From the NCBI GenBank assembly GCA_016709765.1, contig JADJMD010000009.1, positions 248,001 through 312,000 on the forward strand: DNA of 64,000 bases, written 5' to 3'. Positions 9,757 through 17,575 of this stretch are shown piece after piece. The position numbers and the translations under genes are program-made. The notes below the pieces were generated by a model that did no database searches, was not told where the DNA came from, and worked only from the letters and a program-made list of their open reading frames with translations. Position 1 is the first letter of the stretch. Each line of letters starts with the position of its first letter. This stretch comes from Ignavibacteriales bacterium. GTDB lineage: Bacteria > Bacteroidota > Ignavibacteria > Ignavibacteriales > Ignavibacteriaceae.

Positions 9757-9796
9757 CTAAAAAATAAAAATGGGCTTGAAGCTGTTTCAAGCCCAT
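9757..9796 (-). terminator. rho-independent terminator of the kor genes
   Basis: A perfect 11-bp stem (ATGGGCTTGAA 9770-9780 and its complement 9786-9796) with a 5-nt loop is followed on the minus strand by TTTTTATTTTTTAG. It separates korB from nrnA. Confidence 0.85.
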
Positions 9797-9836
9797 AAAA
9801 ACGAAATAAAAAAGTTTTAGTTTAATCTACTTTTTA

Positions 9837-10874
9837 TCAATTAACTTCCCAAGTATTACCGCCAAAAAGGACTTTGGCTAACTCACCCTGACCTTTTTTC
9901 TTTTTTACATCTTCTATCTGGTCAACCATACCTTGATCGTAAGTTGGTTTTGATACCTGTCTAAAAACACCAATTGGAGTTGGGAAACCCGGAGTTTCTG
10001 TAAATGATGAAAGAATTGCCGCACGGACATAACTTTCTTCAAATTCATCGTGTATCCACAAATCATTTACAGAATATTGCCCGCTAGTTAAATCAACAAT
10101 CTTTGGTGTAAATCCATCCAGTTTAATTCCCTTATTTCCATCTTTACCAAACACCATAGGTTTACCTTGTTCAAGAATTAAAATATTATCTTCTTTTGTG
10201 TCTTTTTCGGTAAGAATCGAAAACGCACCATCATTAAAAATATTACAGTTCTGATATATTTCTAAAAATGCTGTTCCTTTATGCTTTCCAACTCTCTTAA
10301 TCATTTCCTGCAAATGCTTTGTATTTCTATCAATTGATCTTGCAACAAATGTTGCTTCAGCACCGGTTGCAAGCATGGTTGGATTAAAGGGATAATCAAC
10401 ACTACCAAAAGGTGTTGTCTTTGTAACTTTCCCTCTCTCAGATGTTGGTGAGTACTGACCTTTTGTTAATCCGTAAATACGATTATTAAAAAGTAAAATT
10501 TTAATATCAATATTTTTTCTGCAAGCATGGATAAAATGATTTCCACCGATACTTAATAAATCCCCATCACCGGTTGCAACCCAAACAGAAAGTTTGGGAT
10601 TTGCTAATTTAACTCCAGTAGCTAAAATTGGTGCTCTCCCATGTATTCCGTGAAAACCGTAGGTATCCATATAATAAGGAAAACGGCTTGAACATCCGAT
10701 ACCGGAAATCCAGACAACATCTTCCTTTGGCACATCAATAATTTCAGGAAACGTTCTTTGAACCTGTGCGAGGATTGAATAATCACCACAGCCCGGGCAC
10801 CATCTAACATCCTGATCAGTAGTAAAATCTTTAGCAGTTAATTTTACTGTTTGTATTTCATCTTTATTTTCCAT
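9837..10874 (-). CDS. korB: 2-oxoacid:ferredoxin oxidoreductase, beta subunit
   Basis: 345 residues. WCPGCGDYSIL supplies Fe-S and TPP-site cysteines, and VATGDGDLLSIGGNHF followed by LLFNNRIYGLTKGQYSPT is the TPP/Mg binding region. The subunit pairs with KorA to convert a 2-oxoacid, most likely 2-oxoglutarate, to the acyl-CoA with reduction of ferredoxin, in oxidative or reductive TCA direction. GGAGGAAAAA lies just before the ATG, one of the strongest ribosome sites here. The start lies inside the end of korA (11-base overlap). The strong terminator at 9757-9796 ends the transcript. Confidence 0.92.
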   Translation of the reverse strand: MENKDEIQTVKLTAKDFTTDQDVRWCPGCGDYSILAQVQRTFPEIIDVPKEDVVWISGIGCSSRFPYYMDTYGFHGIHGRAPILATGVKLANPKLSVWVATGDGDLLSIGGNHFIHACRKNIDIKILLFNNRIYGLTKGQYSPTSERGKVTKTTPFGSVDYPFNPTMLATGAEATFVARSIDRNTKHLQEMIKRVGKHKGTAFLEIYQNCNIFNDGAFSILTEKDTKEDNILILEQGKPMVFGKDGNKGIKLDGFTPKIVDLTSGQYSVNDLWIHDEFEESYVRAAILSSFTETPGFPTPIGVFRQVSKPTYDQGMVDQIEDVKKKKGQGELAKVLFGGNTWEVN

Positions 10875-12069
10875 TTTTTCCTCCGAGTGTTTCCTTAATC
10901 TTTTCTAAAATATCTGATACTCTGAATGGTAATCCACGAACTACATTAAACTGAATAACATCAATCAGATACTCGCTTCTTATTAATTTAGCTAATTGTC
11001 CAAGATTGATCTCCGGTATAAGCACTTTTTCAAATCTTTTAAGAACATCTCCCGTATTTTTAGGAAATGGATTTAAGTATTGAAAGTGAGCTTGAGATAT
11101 TTTCATTCCCATCGCTCTTGATTTTAGAACAGCTTCTTTTATTGCGCCGTAAGTTCCACCCCAGCCTAAAATAAGAAGTTCACCTTGTTGATCCCCATCA
11201 ACTTCTAAATCAGGGATATCATTTTCAATGTTTTTAATTTTTTCAGCCCGAAGATTTATCATCTTATGATGATTATCCGGATCATAATTTACACTTCCAT
11301 AAATGTGTGCTTTTTCAAGTCCACCGATTCGATGCTCTAATTCAGGCGTTCCGGGAACAGCCCATGGTCTTGCAAGAAATTCATCTCTCAAGTAAGGATA
11401 AAATCCTTCTTTTTCAGTTCTGAATATAACATCAATTTTAGGTAGTGAATCAACACTTGGAATTCTCCAAGGTTCACTTCCATTCGCAATATAACCATCT
11501 GTCAATAAAATTACAGGTGTCATATATTTTACCGCAATCCTGGAAGCTTCAATAGCCATATAAAAACAATCGCGTGGTGTTTTTGCAGCAAGTACAGCAA
11601 CAGGTGCTTCACCATTTCTTCCAACCACAGCTTGCAACAAATCAGCTTGTTCTGTTTTTGTTGGTAAACCAGTACTTGGTCCGCCACGCTGAACATTGAT
11701 GATTACAAGTGGCAGTTCGGTCATTACAGCAAGTCCGATTGCTTCAGTTTTTAAGGCTAACCCTGGCCCACTTGTAGTTGTTATAGCAAGATTGCCTGCA
11801 AAAGCAGCACCAATCGCAGATGTTACACCTGCAATTTCATCCTCAGCTTGAAATGTTTTAACACCAAAATTCTTAAAATTACTAATGTATTGAAGAATTT
11901 CAGTTGCTGGTGTAATAGGATATGACCCTAAAAATAATGGCAATCCACTTTGAACTGAGGCAGCAAGGAATCCAAATGCAGTAGCTTCGTTACCAGAAAT
12001 ATTCCTGTAGGTACCTTTTGGTAATTTTGCAGATTCAACATCATATCTTGTTGTAAATGCTTCGGTCAT
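10864..12069 (-). CDS. korA: 2-oxoacid:ferredoxin oxidoreductase alpha domain (3' part of frameshifted korA)
   Basis: 401 residues from the first ATG, with GNEATAFGFLAASVQSG, SYPITPATEIL, QAEDEIAGVTSAIGAAFAG and NVQRGGPSTGLPTKTEQ: the PFOR-type TPP-binding pyrimidine domain. In relatives this domain is fused behind a gamma domain in one chain of about 610 residues. Upstream of this ATG the frame continues as SPQFVDANTKALNAGYNFGE back to 12128, which directly completes the gamma-domain fragment at 12114-12710. So the true gene is 10864-12710 with one base missing near 12127-12134. The ATG at 12069 is probably not a real start. Confidence 0.85.
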   Translation of the reverse strand: MTEAFTTRYDVESAKLPKGTYRNISGNEATAFGFLAASVQSGLPLFLGSYPITPATEILQYISNFKNFGVKTFQAEDEIAGVTSAIGAAFAGNLAITTTSGPGLALKTEAIGLAVMTELPLVIINVQRGGPSTGLPTKTEQADLLQAVVGRNGEAPVAVLAAKTPRDCFYMAIEASRIAVKYMTPVILLTDGYIANGSEPWRIPSVDSLPKIDVIFRTEKEGFYPYLRDEFLARPWAVPGTPELEHRIGGLEKAHIYGSVNYDPDNHHKMINLRAEKIKNIENDIPDLEVDGDQQGELLILGWGGTYGAIKEAVLKSRAMGMKISQAHFQYLNPFPKNTGDVLKRFEKVLIPEINLGQLAKLIRSEYLIDVIQFNVVRGLPFRVSDILEKIKETLGGKNGK

Positions 12070-12113
12070 TTCACCAAAATTATATCCTGCATTTAAAGCT
12101 TTAGTATTTGCAT

Positions 12114-12710
12114 CTACAAACTGAGGACTCTTTTAAATTTATCCTGAATCCAATCCACAGTATTCTGAATTGGTCTGTTATATAACCAGTACATTAAACC
12201 GAGAGCAAAAAAGTTTTTACATCTTGCTACTTCTTTAGGTGAAAGTGAAGTACCTTCTAAAGCATTTTCTGTTAGATGACTAATTCGGACTTGAAAAACA
12301 GTGTAACCTTCAAGAGCTCCATCTTCTAATGGATTTGTTTCGTAGTGAGCTAACTTTAAATTCTTTAAATCAAAGGCATCGGAGTTAACTATAATAATAC
12401 CATTCTTTTTTATTTCAGCCAGATTTTTCTTTAAAGCTGCAGGATTCATTGCAACTAAGACATCAGGTTGATCTCCTGGAGTGTGGATATCTTCACTACT
12501 AAAATGTAATTGAAATCCGCTAACTCCATAAATTGTTCCGGCAGGGGCTCTTATTTCTGCAGGGTAATCAGGAAGAGTATTTAAATCATTACCGACAAAA
12601 GCGGTAGTATCACTGAACTGAGAACCAGTAAGCTGCATTCCATCACCCGAATCGCCTGCAAAGCGAACAGTAACTTCACTTAGCTGCTGCATTTCTTTTT
12701 CTTTAGCCAT
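12114..12710 (-). CDS. korA: 2-oxoacid:ferredoxin oxidoreductase gamma domain (5' part of frameshifted korA)
   Basis: 198 residues. The gamma domain begins VTVRFAGDSGDGMQLTG and contains DYPAEIRAPAGTIYGVSGFQ and LVAMNPAALKKNL. The reading frame ends abruptly in KRVLSL after WIQDKFK. Adding one base in the AAAA run (plus-strand T run 12131-12134) gives WIQDKFKKSPQFVDANTKAL and joins the alpha domain, for a 615-residue protein of normal size. It is the first gene of the korA-korB pair. It is either a genuine mutation, a sequence error, or expressed by slippage. Confidence 0.85.
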   Translation of the reverse strand: MAKEKEMQQLSEVTVRFAGDSGDGMQLTGSQFSDTTAFVGNDLNTLPDYPAEIRAPAGTIYGVSGFQLHFSSEDIHTPGDQPDVLVAMNPAALKKNLAEIKKNGIIIVNSDAFDLKNLKLAHYETNPLEDGALEGYTVFQVRISHLTENALEGTSLSPKEVARCKNFFALGLMYWLYNRPIQNTVDWIQDKFKRVLSL

Positions 12711-12824
12711 GTTTCTCTCTTTAAAATTAAAATATTTGCTATTTCAAAACTAATAAGACTGTTATGAATTTACAATTGATTTTCACATCACTTTCATAAA
12801 AGAATCAGGAAAAATTCAATCAGA

Positions 12825-13871
12825 TTATTTTCTCCATCCTTGGACAATTGGATATCTTCTTCCATAACCAAATGCTTTGGATGAAACGCGCAGTGCTGGA
12901 GCGGCCTGATTTCTTTTGAACTCGTTAATATCAACCATTTTAAGGATTTTCTTCACCAATATTTCATCGCCAATAATCTCTTTTATCTCATTATACTCTT
13001 TGTTTTCTTCAAGATACATTCTTAATATTTTATCTAAGGTTTCATATGGTGGTAAGGTATCCTGATCAGTTTGATTTGGTTTTAACTCTGCAGATGGAGC
13101 TTTATCAATAATTGTTTGAGGAATAATTTCTTTTTTTGTGTTAATGTAATTAGCAATTTTATAAATATCAGTTTTATAAACATCTGCGATTACAGCAAGT
13201 CCACCGCACATATCGCCATATAAAGTACAATAACCAACTGCCATTTCAGATTTGTTACCGGTTGTTAATAAAAGATGGCCGTAGTTATTTGAGTATGTCA
13301 TCAAGTATAATCCACGCACTCTTGCTTGCAAGTTTTCTTCTGTTAAAGATTTTATATCATCTTTTACAATCGATTTTATTTGCTTCAGTGTTTCATCAAC
13401 AACAGGCTGAATGCTAACATTATTTGATTGAATTCCCAGATTGCGAATTAGCTCTTCCGAATCGCTCACACTTCCTTCACTTGAATATTTTGAAGGTAAC
13501 AAAATTACGTGAACATTTTCTGCTCCAAGTGCATCGACAGCAATGCATGTTACAAGCGTGGAATCCATTCCACCGCTTAATCCTACTAAAACTTTTTTAA
13601 ATCCTAATTTGCTGCAATATTCCTTTAACCCGAAAACTAGTGAGTTGTAAACTTCTTCTTCAAAAGTTCCTTCGCAATTTACTATTGGTTGATAGTCTAC
13701 TTTTGTATCAAACATAATAAAATCTTCTTCAAACGCATTGCCGAGTTTTACAAGATTTCCTTTTCCATCTAAACACATACTTGCACCATCAAAAATCAAA
13801 TCTGTTTGTGCACCAACACAGCAAACATATGCCAGCGGAATTTTATCTTCCTTTGTAAGTACGGACAACAT
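12825..13871 (-). CDS. nadE: NAD+ synthetase domain (3' part of frameshifted nadE)
   Basis: 348 residues. The ATP pyrophosphatase P-loop VLVGLSGGMDSTLVT and the later LLTTGNKSEMAVGYCTLYGDMCGG and DKAPSAELKPNQTDQDTLPPYE identify the synthetase domain that amidates deamido-NAD using ATP and ammonia. The first 50 residues (VLTKEDKIPLAYVCCVGAQT and following) are the end of the glutaminase domain, so this ORF starts inside the normal chain. The ATG at 13871 lies at the frame break and is probably not a real start. With the upstream ORF the enzyme would have 545 residues, as usual for glutamine-dependent NadE. Confidence 0.88.
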   Translation of the reverse strand: MLSVLTKEDKIPLAYVCCVGAQTDLIFDGASMCLDGKGNLVKLGNAFEEDFIMFDTKVDYQPIVNCEGTFEEEVYNSLVFGLKEYCSKLGFKKVLVGLSGGMDSTLVTCIAVDALGAENVHVILLPSKYSSEGSVSDSEELIRNLGIQSNNVSIQPVVDETLKQIKSIVKDDIKSLTEENLQARVRGLYLMTYSNNYGHLLLTTGNKSEMAVGYCTLYGDMCGGLAVIADVYKTDIYKIANYINTKKEIIPQTIIDKAPSAELKPNQTDQDTLPPYETLDKILRMYLEENKEYNEIKEIIGDEILVKKILKMVDINEFKRNQAAPALRVSSKAFGYGRRYPIVQGWRK

Positions 13872-14461
13872 TTTTTTCTATCAGCACGTTTGCCATAAGA
13901 ATATGGACTAGCTGAGATGTTTATAAGAATTGATGATCCCTGATTAATCAAATCTTTTACTGGATCTTTATGATATCTTCTTCTGTACCAATAATCGGAG
14001 TCATTCCAGATATCCTCACAAATAGAAATTCCAAGTTTCTCACCTTTAAATTCAAAAACGGAAACACTTTCAGCTGAATCAAAATACCGCATCTCATCAA
14101 AAACATCGTAATTAGGAATTAATGTTTTATGCTGCACAAATTGAATCTTTCCATCAAAACATAAAATTGCGGAGTTGTGAATATCTGTTCCTATCTTATC
14201 ATTGTCTTCAGTGATTGCCCCGAATATTAATCCAACTTTTCCCGTTTGGGATGCAATTTCTTTTGTAAATAAATTAACGGTTTTTCTAAATTCCTTTTTT
14301 TCAACCAGATCTAAAGGCGGATATCCAACAAGTGATAGTTCGGGAAATATTGCAATATCAGCATTTGCTTTTATTGCGTTTTTATATCCATCTAAAATAT
14401 TTTGTTTATTATATTCAATATTTCCGATTATGGGATCTATTTGGCAGAGGGCAATTTTCAT
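13796..14461 (-). CDS. nadE: NAD+ synthetase, glutaminase (nitrilase-type) domain, 5' part of frameshifted nadE
   Basis: 221 residues. The nitrilase triad is visible: Glu in IFPELSLVGYPP, Lys in QHKTLIPNYDVF, Cys in KLGISICEDIWND. This domain hydrolyses glutamine and channels ammonia to the synthetase domain. After SPYSYGKRADRKK the frame goes into unrelated residues (CCPYLQRK). Inserting one A in the A7 run (plus-strand T run 13871-13877) restores KRADRKKMLSVLTKEDK and joins the downstream ORF. In this phase the site reads A AAA AAA, a possible -1 slip site. Confidence 0.88.
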   Translation of the reverse strand: MKIALCQIDPIIGNIEYNKQNILDGYKNAIKANADIAIFPELSLVGYPPLDLVEKKEFRKTVNLFTKEIASQTGKVGLIFGAITEDNDKIGTDIHNSAILCFDGKIQFVQHKTLIPNYDVFDEMRYFDSAESVSVFEFKGEKLGISICEDIWNDSDYWYRRRYHKDPVKDLINQGSSILINISASPYSYGKRADRKKCCPYLQRKIKFRWHMFAVLVHKQI

Positions 14462-14691
14462 TTAATGATTTATCTAAATAATTATTAAAGTTTTGCAACT
14501 AAAATAAACTAAGTTTTAATTATTACAACAAAAAATTAAATTTTCCTGCTATTCACCGATTCCACTGGCCCGACAATAAACTGATTTTCCCCTATTTAAC
14601 ATTCATCTGCCGTTGATACCATAAAAAAAGCCTTCTATGTATTTCTTAACTATAATTGCAGCAGAAATTACAGACAGAAAGGAGTTCTGAA

Positions 14692-15168
14692 ATGTACAAG
14701 AAACTATATCGTTCGGTAACAGACAAAATGTTAGGTGGGGTTTGCGGAGGATTAGCAGAATATTTTTCAATCGACCCGGTTATTGTTAGATTGATTTTTG
14801 TTCTAGCAGTTATCTTTGGTGGCAGTGGAATTATAGCATATATTATTTTGTGGATTATTATTCCCCAAAAGCCATATATAATAACCCCATTTAACAATGA
14901 ATATGCAAAACAGGATTCAAACCCTGGTTCAGAAGAAAAAAAAAGTGAAAACACAGAATTCAATATGAATATAATGAATGAAAAACCACAAAATAATAGA
15001 AGTATTTACGCAGGTGCATTCTTAATATTTTTGGGCGGTATCTTTCTTTTAGATAATTTTGTTCCACATTTTCACTTTGGTGATTTTTGGCCATTAGTTC
15101 TTATTGGATTAGGCATAGCAATTATTTTGAATTCTAGAAATAAAAATGTTAGCGAGGTATCACAATGA
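14692..15168 (+). CDS. PspC-domain membrane protein with LiaF-like helices
   Basis: 158 residues from the ATG at 14692, chosen over an upstream start at 14656 because AAAGGAG lies 7 bases before it and the PspC domain starts immediately (LYRSVTDKMLGGVCGGLAEYF). The PspC helix is VIVRLIFVLAVIFGGSGIIA. After a polar linker come two more membrane segments (AGAFLIFLGGIFLLDNF and FWPLVLIGLGIAIIL) of the LiaI/LiaF type. Such proteins sense or relay cell-envelope stress. The stop overlaps the start of the next gene (ATGA), so the two are translationally coupled. Confidence 0.88.
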   Translation: MYKKLYRSVTDKMLGGVCGGLAEYFSIDPVIVRLIFVLAVIFGGSGIIAYIILWIIIPQKPYIITPFNNEYAKQDSNPGSEEKKSENTEFNMNIMNEKPQNNRSIYAGAFLIFLGGIFLLDNFVPHFHFGDFWPLVLIGLGIAIILNSRNKNVSEVSQ

Positions 15169-16082
15169 AAACTTCAAATATTTTCTGGGGAGTATTTTTT
15201 ATTTCGATTGGTGGATTAGTTCTCCTAGGCAACTTAACACCTTTAAGTTTTACTTGGCATTCTGCATGGAAGTTCTGGCCAATGGTTTTAGTCTTAATTG
15301 GTGTTTCAATTTTGGTAAAAAATCAGGTTGGAAAAGGTATTGTTGCGGGATTAGCTGCATTGGTACTAGCGCTGACTCTTTATGCTTCAGTAAGCGCTAC
15401 AACTAATCTTATAGATGATGATTTTGAAATTCACTTTGGAGATGAAGTTGCTGTTTTTGATACAACTTACTTTTCACAAGAGTATTCTGATTCAATAAAA
15501 ACTTCGAAATTACAATTCAGTGGTGGAGCAGGCGGATTTAAAATGCTAACTCCAACTGATAAATTAATTGATTTTAAAACTGAAGGCTTAAAAGAAAATT
15601 ACAAGTTGATCAGAAATGATTTTGGTTCACATTCGGATCTTGAATTTAAGATGAAGAGTAACCATGTAAAATTTGGAAAAAACAATTATAAAAATTCAGT
15701 TGAAATGTCGCTTAATGCAAATCCTGAGTGGGAACTTTTCTTTGATGTTGGAGCAGCGTCGCTTGATTTGGATTTGACACCCTATAAAATTAGTAAATTA
15801 GATATCGATATGGGAGCTGCAGCATTAAATGTAAAGTTTGGTGATCAATCAGATATTACAAGATTAAAAATAGATGCTGGAGCTTCGGATATGGATATAC
15901 TAGTTCCAGAATCTGTTGGATGTGAAATAAATTCTGATGATGCCCTATCAAGTAAGAATTATAAAGGATTCAATAAAATAAGTCACAATATATATCGCAC
16001 AGATAATTTTGATACAGCAACAAAGAAAATATTTATAGAAATAGATTGTGGTGTTTCATCCATAGATGTTAAAAGATATTAA
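15165..16082 (+). CDS. LiaF-like membrane protein with C-terminal beta-rich domain
   Basis: 305 residues. The N-terminus repeats the LiaI/LiaF-type transmembrane motif (NIFWGVFFISIGGLVLLGNL, then FWPMVLVLIGVSILV and a third helix). After it comes a repetitive beta domain (KLQFSGGAGGFKML, FDVGAASLDLDL, IDMGAAALNVKFG, IDAGASDMDILVP, IDCGVSSIDVKRY) of the toast-rack/DUF2154 type, predicted as a right-handed beta stack outside the membrane. In Firmicutes LiaF restrains the LiaRS system, but no two-component genes are nearby. It is coupled to the PspC gene and ends at a strong hairpin terminator. Confidence 0.82.
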   Translation: MKTSNIFWGVFFISIGGLVLLGNLTPLSFTWHSAWKFWPMVLVLIGVSILVKNQVGKGIVAGLAALVLALTLYASVSATTNLIDDDFEIHFGDEVAVFDTTYFSQEYSDSIKTSKLQFSGGAGGFKMLTPTDKLIDFKTEGLKENYKLIRNDFGSHSDLEFKMKSNHVKFGKNNYKNSVEMSLNANPEWELFFDVGAASLDLDLTPYKISKLDIDMGAAALNVKFGDQSDITRLKIDAGASDMDILVPESVGCEINSDDALSSKNYKGFNKISHNIYRTDNFDTATKKIFIEIDCGVSSIDVKRY

Positions 16083-16102
16083 AAGCGATTTAATGTTATC
16101 TC

Positions 16103-16133
16103 AAAAAAGCGATTTGAAAGAATCGCTTTTTTT
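16103..16133 (+). terminator. rho-independent terminator, probably bidirectional
   Basis: A 12-bp perfect stem (AAAAAAGCGATT 16103-16114, complement 16121-16132) with a 6-nt loop and a T run. It ends the PspC/LiaF-like pair on the plus strand, and the symmetric A/T tails let it serve the convergent alkyltransferase-like gene, whose stop lies inside it. Confidence 0.85.
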
Positions 16134-16502
16134 ATTTTCTTTTTGGTATCCACAAATGTTTTGCCAGATTAACACATCCTTTTTCATCAAACTCAATTCC
16201 CTCGCTTCGTAAAAGTTCTTCCATCAAATTCGGGTCGCCGAAATGTATTTTACCGGTTAACGCTCCAAAACGGTTAACGACTCTGTGTGCCGGAATATCG
16301 GGTCCGCATCCATTTAGAGCCCATCCAACTGTTCTAGCAGAGGAACGAATTCCGCAGGCTTCTGCAATATCACCGTACGTAGAAACTTTTCCGTATGGGA
16401 TTTTTTTTGTAACAGAATAAACTTTCTTAAAAAAATCTTGTTTCTTTTTTTCAGAATGATTTTTTTTTTCTTTTTGGAAGTTGTTTTTTTAAATGACTTC
16501 AT
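16132..16502 (-). pseudogene. alkyltransferase-like (MGMT fold) DNA-binding protein, frameshifted
   Basis: Read with one added A in the A10 run at about 16470-16479, the minus strand encodes 123 residues: a lysine-rich start, then KKIPYGKVSTYGDIAEACG, ARTVGWALNGCG, DIPAHRVVNRFGALTGK and a C-terminus ending IPKRK. This is the O6-alkylguanine transferase C-terminal fold, but the active-site PCHR is PAHR, so it cannot accept alkyl groups. Such alkyltransferase-like proteins bind O6-alkylguanine and hand it to nucleotide excision repair. As printed the frame is broken, so neither half gives a product. The start ATG at 16502 diverges from the GDPD gene 58 bp away. Confidence 0.75.
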
Positions 16503-16560
16503 TTGTGTTTGGATAATTATTAAAATAATTTCAAAAGTAAAATCAGGATAAACTTTTATT

Positions 16561-17571
16561 ATGGCAAGTTTTAATAGAAAATTAGTCTTACTTGGAGTTT
16601 GGTTCAGAGAGCTTTTTAGGTTTTGTCCGATAAGCAAATTAAAAGTAGATAAAGAAAATTTATTTCTAGTATGTGGTCATCGCGGTTCACCTGTTAACGA
16701 ACCCGAAAATACTATTCCATCTTTTGAAAGAGCTTTGCGCGAAGGTGTTAATTCTTTAGAAACTGATTTGTGTGTTACAAAAGATAAAGAAGTAATTCTC
16801 TGGCACGATTGGAATCCTGATGAATTAGTTGCATTAATTCGTGAAAGTGGCATTGAACCTGAGGTCGCTTACAAGCCTGATTTTCCTGCTCCATTTAGTG
16901 GTTTTAGAAATAAAATTAGTGAACTTACTTTAGCGGAATTTAGAAAACATTTTAATTTTATTAAGAAAGGTGAATCAGAACCGATAAATGCACACATACC
17001 AACATTTAGAGAATTTTTAGATTGGATAAAAGATAAACCTCAAATCAAATATGTTTTTTTAGACATAAAAGTTCCCAAGGATGAGAAAGAGTTAATTATT
17101 GTAATTCTCGATAAGTTAGATACATTAATTAAAGAATTTAATCTATCAACAAAGTTTATTATCGAAACCTTCTATCCGGAAGTGCTTGAGGTTGCAAAAA
17201 ATAAATATCCAGATCTTATATACAGTTTAGATGTTGAAATTCCCCCGGGTTTTGTTTTTCTACCAAGGATTCATAGTACCGTTAAAGTAGCGGCGAAAAA
17301 TAAAAATAATGTTGCAATAATTATGCGCCCAAGACAAATTACAATTGCAAATTGGATAACATTCAGAAGAGTTATCTGGTATGATGTGCGAAGAAGGTTG
17401 CACCTTAATAAAAAACAGGATAAAGCTAATATAGATTTTCTAATTGGATGCACAATTAATGATAAACGTGAAATGGAATGCTTAATTAAAAGCGGCATCA
17501 ACGGTATGCAAACAGATTACCCACGAAGGTTAACAAACCTTACGAATCAATATAACTTAAATAGAAATTGA
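16561..17571 (+). CDS. glycerophosphodiester phosphodiesterase family protein
   Basis: 336 residues. The GDPD TIM-barrel signature is present: CGHRGSPVNEPENT at about 38-51, LETDLCVTKDKEVILWHDW with the metal-binding Glu/Asp and catalytic His, and a C-terminal LIKSGINGMQTDYP. The family releases glycerol 3-phosphate from phospholipid headgroups. There is no cleavable signal peptide, and the N-terminal 30 residues carry only a moderately hydrophobic stretch. It is somewhat longer than typical cytoplasmic GDPDs because of an insertion after the active-site His (about 85-135). It is convergent with prfB, four bases between the stops. Confidence 0.85.
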   Translation: MASFNRKLVLLGVWFRELFRFCPISKLKVDKENLFLVCGHRGSPVNEPENTIPSFERALREGVNSLETDLCVTKDKEVILWHDWNPDELVALIRESGIEPEVAYKPDFPAPFSGFRNKISELTLAEFRKHFNFIKKGESEPINAHIPTFREFLDWIKDKPQIKYVFLDIKVPKDEKELIIVILDKLDTLIKEFNLSTKFIIETFYPEVLEVAKNKYPDLIYSLDVEIPPGFVFLPRIHSTVKVAAKNKNNVAIIMRPRQITIANWITFRRVIWYDVRRRLHLNKKQDKANIDFLIGCTINDKREMECLIKSGINGMQTDYPRRLTNLTNQYNLNRN

Positions 17572-17575
17572 AATA

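Noticed and set aside
16314..16637. 107-residue minus-strand ORF
   Set aside because: It is the lysine-rich start of the alkyltransferase-like gene read on in the wrong frame after the A10 run, and its N-terminal part lies in the promoter gap and GDPD start.
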